A stretch of DNA of 8,464 nucleotides from CAYGTS01 sp964352905. Its GTDB lineage: Bacteria > Pseudomonadota > Gammaproteobacteria > JAHCLG01. The position numbers and the translations under genes were made by a program. Below, in pieces: positions 6,118-8,464 of the stretch (position 1 is the stretch's first letter; each line of letters starts with the position of its first letter). Location of the stretch: assembly GCA_964352905.1 (NCBI GenBank), contig CAYGTS010000116.1, positions 1-8,464 on the forward strand. Direction: 5' to 3'. The notes beneath the pieces were generated by a model, which was not told the origin of the DNA, did not search any database, and worked only from the letters and a program-made list of their open reading frames with translations.

Positions 6118-7073
6118 GAGTTATTACTCTTTAATTTACTAATGATGGTGTTAACAATTTGTGAAGCAATATCGATATCATAGATTTTTTCAATTTCACG
6201 CACACAAGTGGGGCTTGTCACGTTAATTTCTGTTAAATAATCACCAATGATATCAAGGCCAGCAAATAAAATATGTTGTTTTTTTAATTCTTCTGCAATT
6301 TGATCACAAATCCATTGATCACGTTTTGATAAAGTCTGGCCAACCCCTTTGCCACCAACCGCAAGATTAGCTCTTGTTTTATCTTCGCCTGGAATACGTG
6401 CTAAGCAATAAGGAATAGCTTTGCCATCAATCATGATTACGCGCTTGTCACCTTCGCTAATTTGCGGAATAAATTGTTGTGCCATAATCGTGCGGGTATT
6501 GTTATGGGTAATGCTTTCTAAGATAACCTGGTGATTCACATCCGCTTCAGTAATGCGAAATACTTCAGTACCACCCATGCTATCAAGTGGTTTAACAATG
6601 ATGTCTTTTTGATCGCTTAAAAAATGCTTAAGCAAGGGTATATCGCGCGTGATTAAAGTTTTGGGTATACACTGGGGAAAATGCATGATGAAGGCTTTTT
6701 CACTCACATTGCGCAACCCTTGTGGGTCATTAACCACTAAGGTACCGTTATGTTTTACAATATCAAGTAAAAAAGTGATGTAAAAATATTCAGCATTAAC
6801 AGGTGGATCTTTGCGCATGATGACCGCATCAACGTCATTTAAATTCAGCAGATTTTCTGAACCAAGATCAAACCAATGTTGGTTATTGTCATAAACAGTT
6901 AACTTTTGTGCTTTGGCAAAAACACTATCAATTTTGAAAAAAAGATTTTGTGGTTCAATATAAAATAACTCAATATCCTTTTTTGCACCCGCGAGTGCAA
7001 TCGCAAAAGTTGTATCTTTATATGGTTTTATTGTTGCAATAGGATCCATAATAATAGCGAATTTATAACTCAT
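6114..7073 (-). CDS. gshB: Glutathione synthetase
   Basis: ATP-grasp ligase of 319 residues (E. coli GshB has 316) that joins glycine to gamma-glutamylcysteine in the second step of glutathione synthesis, in the cytoplasm. Family motifs run in order: FAIIMDPIATIKPYKDTTFA (5-24), MRKDPP (86-91), NDPQGLRNVSEK (115-126), the ATP-binding KPLDSMGGTEVFR (161-173), EGDKR (207-211), the flexible-loop segment RANLAVGGKGV (234-244), and the metal and substrate site GLDIIGDYLTEINVTSPT (272-289). It has a good ribosome binding site, AAGGA (7086-7082) eight bases before the ATG, and starts only one base after the gshA stop. Its own stop overlaps the rpe start. The arrangement gshA-gshB-rpe indicates one transcript and fixed stoichiometry for the two glutathione enzymes. 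Confidence 0.96.
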   Translation of the reverse strand: MSYKFAIIMDPIATIKPYKDTTFAIALAGAKKDIELFYIEPQNLFFKIDSVFAKAQKLTVYDNNQHWFDLGSENLLNLNDVDAVIMRKDPPVNAEYFYITFLLDIVKHNGTLVVNDPQGLRNVSEKAFIMHFPQCIPKTLITRDIPLLKHFLSDQKDIIVKPLDSMGGTEVFRITEADVNHQVILESITHNNTRTIMAQQFIPQISEGDKRVIMIDGKAIPYCLARIPGEDKTRANLAVGGKGVGQTLSKRDQWICDQIAEELKKQHILFAGLDIIGDYLTEINVTSPTCVREIEKIYDIDIASQIVNTIISKLKSNNS

Positions 7074-7074
7074 A

Positions 7075-8352
7075 TTACGTATCCTTGTTGGTATTTAGTA
7101 GTTCTCTTGCTGCACCAACCAGCGCCAATCTTGCAATAACACCATAGATATAGAAGTAATTTGCCGTATCAGGATTATTGCATGATTGGTTGAATGCTAT
7201 TGGCTCAAATTGCATGCCGGGCGAATTTAAATTTTCACTGTTCGATTTATGAGCATGGATGCGATAAAATCCACCAATAACGTTATGACCTAACATATAA
7301 ACAACCGGTTCTGCACTAGCATGCTGTGGTCCCCAGGTTTCAAAGGTGTGAACACCTTCTTGCAAAATCACTTTTGTGATGGTTTGATTCCCTTTGCTGG
7401 CTGACATGTGTGTGCGCTGTTTACGATTAAGATTCACGAGTTGCTGTGGGTCATCGATCATCATAATCCCCATGCCATAGGTACCCGCATCAGCTTTAAC
7501 AACAATATAAGGTTTTTGTTTAATGCCATATTGTTGGTATTTTATTTTAATTTCGGCTAATAATTTTGTCGCATTGTAAAGCAAACAATCTTCACCATCG
7601 CGTTTGATAAAATTAACTTCACCACAATTGCGGAAAAGTGGATTAATTAACCACGGATCGATACCAATGAGTTCACCAAATTCTTCTGTAACTTGTTCAT
7701 AAATTTGGAAGTGGCTTGATTTTAAGCGGCTTGACCAACCTAAACGAAGGGATGGGCGAATGCGCTGCTCAAGGTTTTGCAAAATGGCTGGGATGCCATC
7801 AGACAGGTCATTGTTTAAAATAATCAAACACGGATCAAAATTGTTAAGGACTAAGCGATTACCTTTTCGCTCAACCGGTTCCTGTATTATGGTTTTACCA
7901 GAAGGTAGGGTTATGCTTTCTGGTTGATTCAAATCAGATCGTAAACTACCAATGCGCGCATTAAACCCCGCCTTGCTAAAAATTTCAGCTAACGTGGCCA
8001 GGCTTTCAAAGTAATTGAAATTGCGCGTGTGATTTTCAGGGAGTATTAAAATATTGGCTGTGCCAGTGCAATCGGTTTCAATGGCTGTGGTTGCAGCTTG
8101 AATCGCAAGTGGCATAAAGTTTGGATTCAAGTTATTAAAACCTGCCGGAAATAAATTTGTATCAATTGGCGCTAACTTGAATCCTGCATTGCGTAAATCA
8201 ACCGAGGTTGTAATTGGCGCAGGTGTGTCGCGCCACTGCGCTCTAAACCAAGTTTCCAAAGCCGCTTGGTTTTCCATGATTTTTTGAGTGAGTGTGTGCA
8301 ATGGGCCACAAAGTGTTTGATTAATTTTAGGGATGTTATTGTTGTCTAGCAT
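7075..8352 (-). CDS. gshA: Glutamate-cysteine ligase, Acidithiobacillus ferrooxidans type
   Basis: Protein of 425 residues recognised as the proteobacterial GshA family first defined from Acidithiobacillus ferrooxidans, distinct in sequence from E. coli GshA. It makes gamma-glutamylcysteine from glutamate and cysteine with ATP, the first step of glutathione synthesis. Segments that support the call are SVDLRNAGFKLAPIDTNLFP (50-69) followed by AGFNNL, LPENHTRNFNYFESL (104-118), RPSLRLGWSSRLKSSHF (199-215), KADAGTYGMGIMMIDD (286-301), EPVVYMLGHNVIGGFYRIH (348-366), and a Ser/Asn-rich stretch leading to GMQFEPIAF (379-387). The neighbouring gshB strongly supports the role. The ATG is preceded by AAGGT with a five-base spacer; no upstream in-frame start is needed. 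It heads the leftward operon. Its upstream region runs straight into element copy C, whose 30-bp arm ends 31 bases before the start codon. Confidence 0.93.
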   Translation of the reverse strand: MLDNNNIPKINQTLCGPLHTLTQKIMENQAALETWFRAQWRDTPAPITTSVDLRNAGFKLAPIDTNLFPAGFNNLNPNFMPLAIQAATTAIETDCTGTANILILPENHTRNFNYFESLATLAEIFSKAGFNARIGSLRSDLNQPESITLPSGKTIIQEPVERKGNRLVLNNFDPCLIILNNDLSDGIPAILQNLEQRIRPSLRLGWSSRLKSSHFQIYEQVTEEFGELIGIDPWLINPLFRNCGEVNFIKRDGEDCLLYNATKLLAEIKIKYQQYGIKQKPYIVVKADAGTYGMGIMMIDDPQQLVNLNRKQRTHMSASKGNQTITKVILQEGVHTFETWGPQHASAEPVVYMLGHNVIGGFYRIHAHKSNSENLNSPGMQFEPIAFNQSCNNPDTANYFYIYGVIARLALVGAARELLNTNKDT

Positions 8353-8383
8353 AATGACCTTGATTAGTTAAAAGCCTAGGTAT

Positions 8384-8464
8384 CTATTCAGCAAATTTGA
8401 AGGTGAATTTACCAGCAATTCCCGGTGTAGCGAGGAACAGCCATATTTGGGCAATCTCACATTA
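8384..8464 (+). repeat. Dispersed MITE-like element, copy C (left-hand end only)
   Basis: Positions 8384-8413 are the inverted counterpart of 17-46 (29 of 30 bases), forming the outer arm. Positions 8427-8452 then match the left block of copy B (5289-5314) at 22 of 26 bases. The element continues past the window end. The near-palindrome of copy B (GCCCATATTTGGGC) is AGCCATATTTGGGC here, one pair weaker. The remaining bases, 8453-8464, match nothing else I see in the window. Confidence 0.6.

Noticed and set aside
1..8464. CRISPR array, phage genes, toxin-antitoxin or defence system
   Set aside because: The only repeats are the 18-bp pair, the 46-bp pair and the MITE-like copies; none is regularly spaced, and all genes are housekeeping or signalling genes.

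Overview
The window is AT-rich (GC well under half), gene-dense DNA with small intergenic gaps. It carries genes for heptose/LPS synthesis (gmhB), a type I MurB of Gram-negative length, a periplasmic DsbA-family protein and an Acidithiobacillus-type GshA. This points to a Gram-negative gammaproteobacterium. The style (low GC, short dispersed repeats, Com1/ScsC-like DsbA) would suit a Legionellales-type, possibly host-associated lineage. That placement is inference from gene content, not a phylogenetic result.

Layout. Positions 1-50 are the tail of a short dispersed element. A rightward block follows: a secreted DsbA-like thiol-disulfide protein (86-1021), a hairpin resembling a terminator, then gmhB (1067-1618) and murB (1619-2644), which abut with no spacer. 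Next is a convergent intergenic region holding two identical 46-bp repeats on either side of a run of exactly 100 N, which is a scaffold gap. The rest is on the minus strand, read from right to left: gshA (8352-7075), gshB (7073-6114), rpe (6117-5431) and a TrpG/PabA glutamine amidotransferase (5273-4689). After its own putative promoter comes a three-domain EAL protein (4567-2906). The window ends in the head of another copy of the dispersed element.

How the genes relate. gshA and gshB together make glutathione. They form a very compact unit with rpe (1-bp gap, then a 4-bp ATGA overlap). gmhB and murB serve envelope synthesis (LPS heptose and peptidoglycan precursors), and the DsbA-like protein would act on disulfides in the periplasm. 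The EAL protein has a receiver-like domain without the phospho-acceptor Asp, a GGDEF domain without its motif, and an EAL domain with its catalytic residues in place.

The most interesting region is the rpe-trpG/pabA junction. An 18-bp sequence is present both at the 3' end of rpe and at the start of the amidotransferase gene, and 168 bp lie between the copies. Removing one copy plus the intervening DNA rebuilds an rpe ending ...EKLHAIND-stop that overlaps the amidotransferase start. This is the expected footprint of an insertion with target duplication. The inserted DNA shares sequence blocks with the partial copies at both window ends, so it appears to belong to the same MITE-like repeat family.
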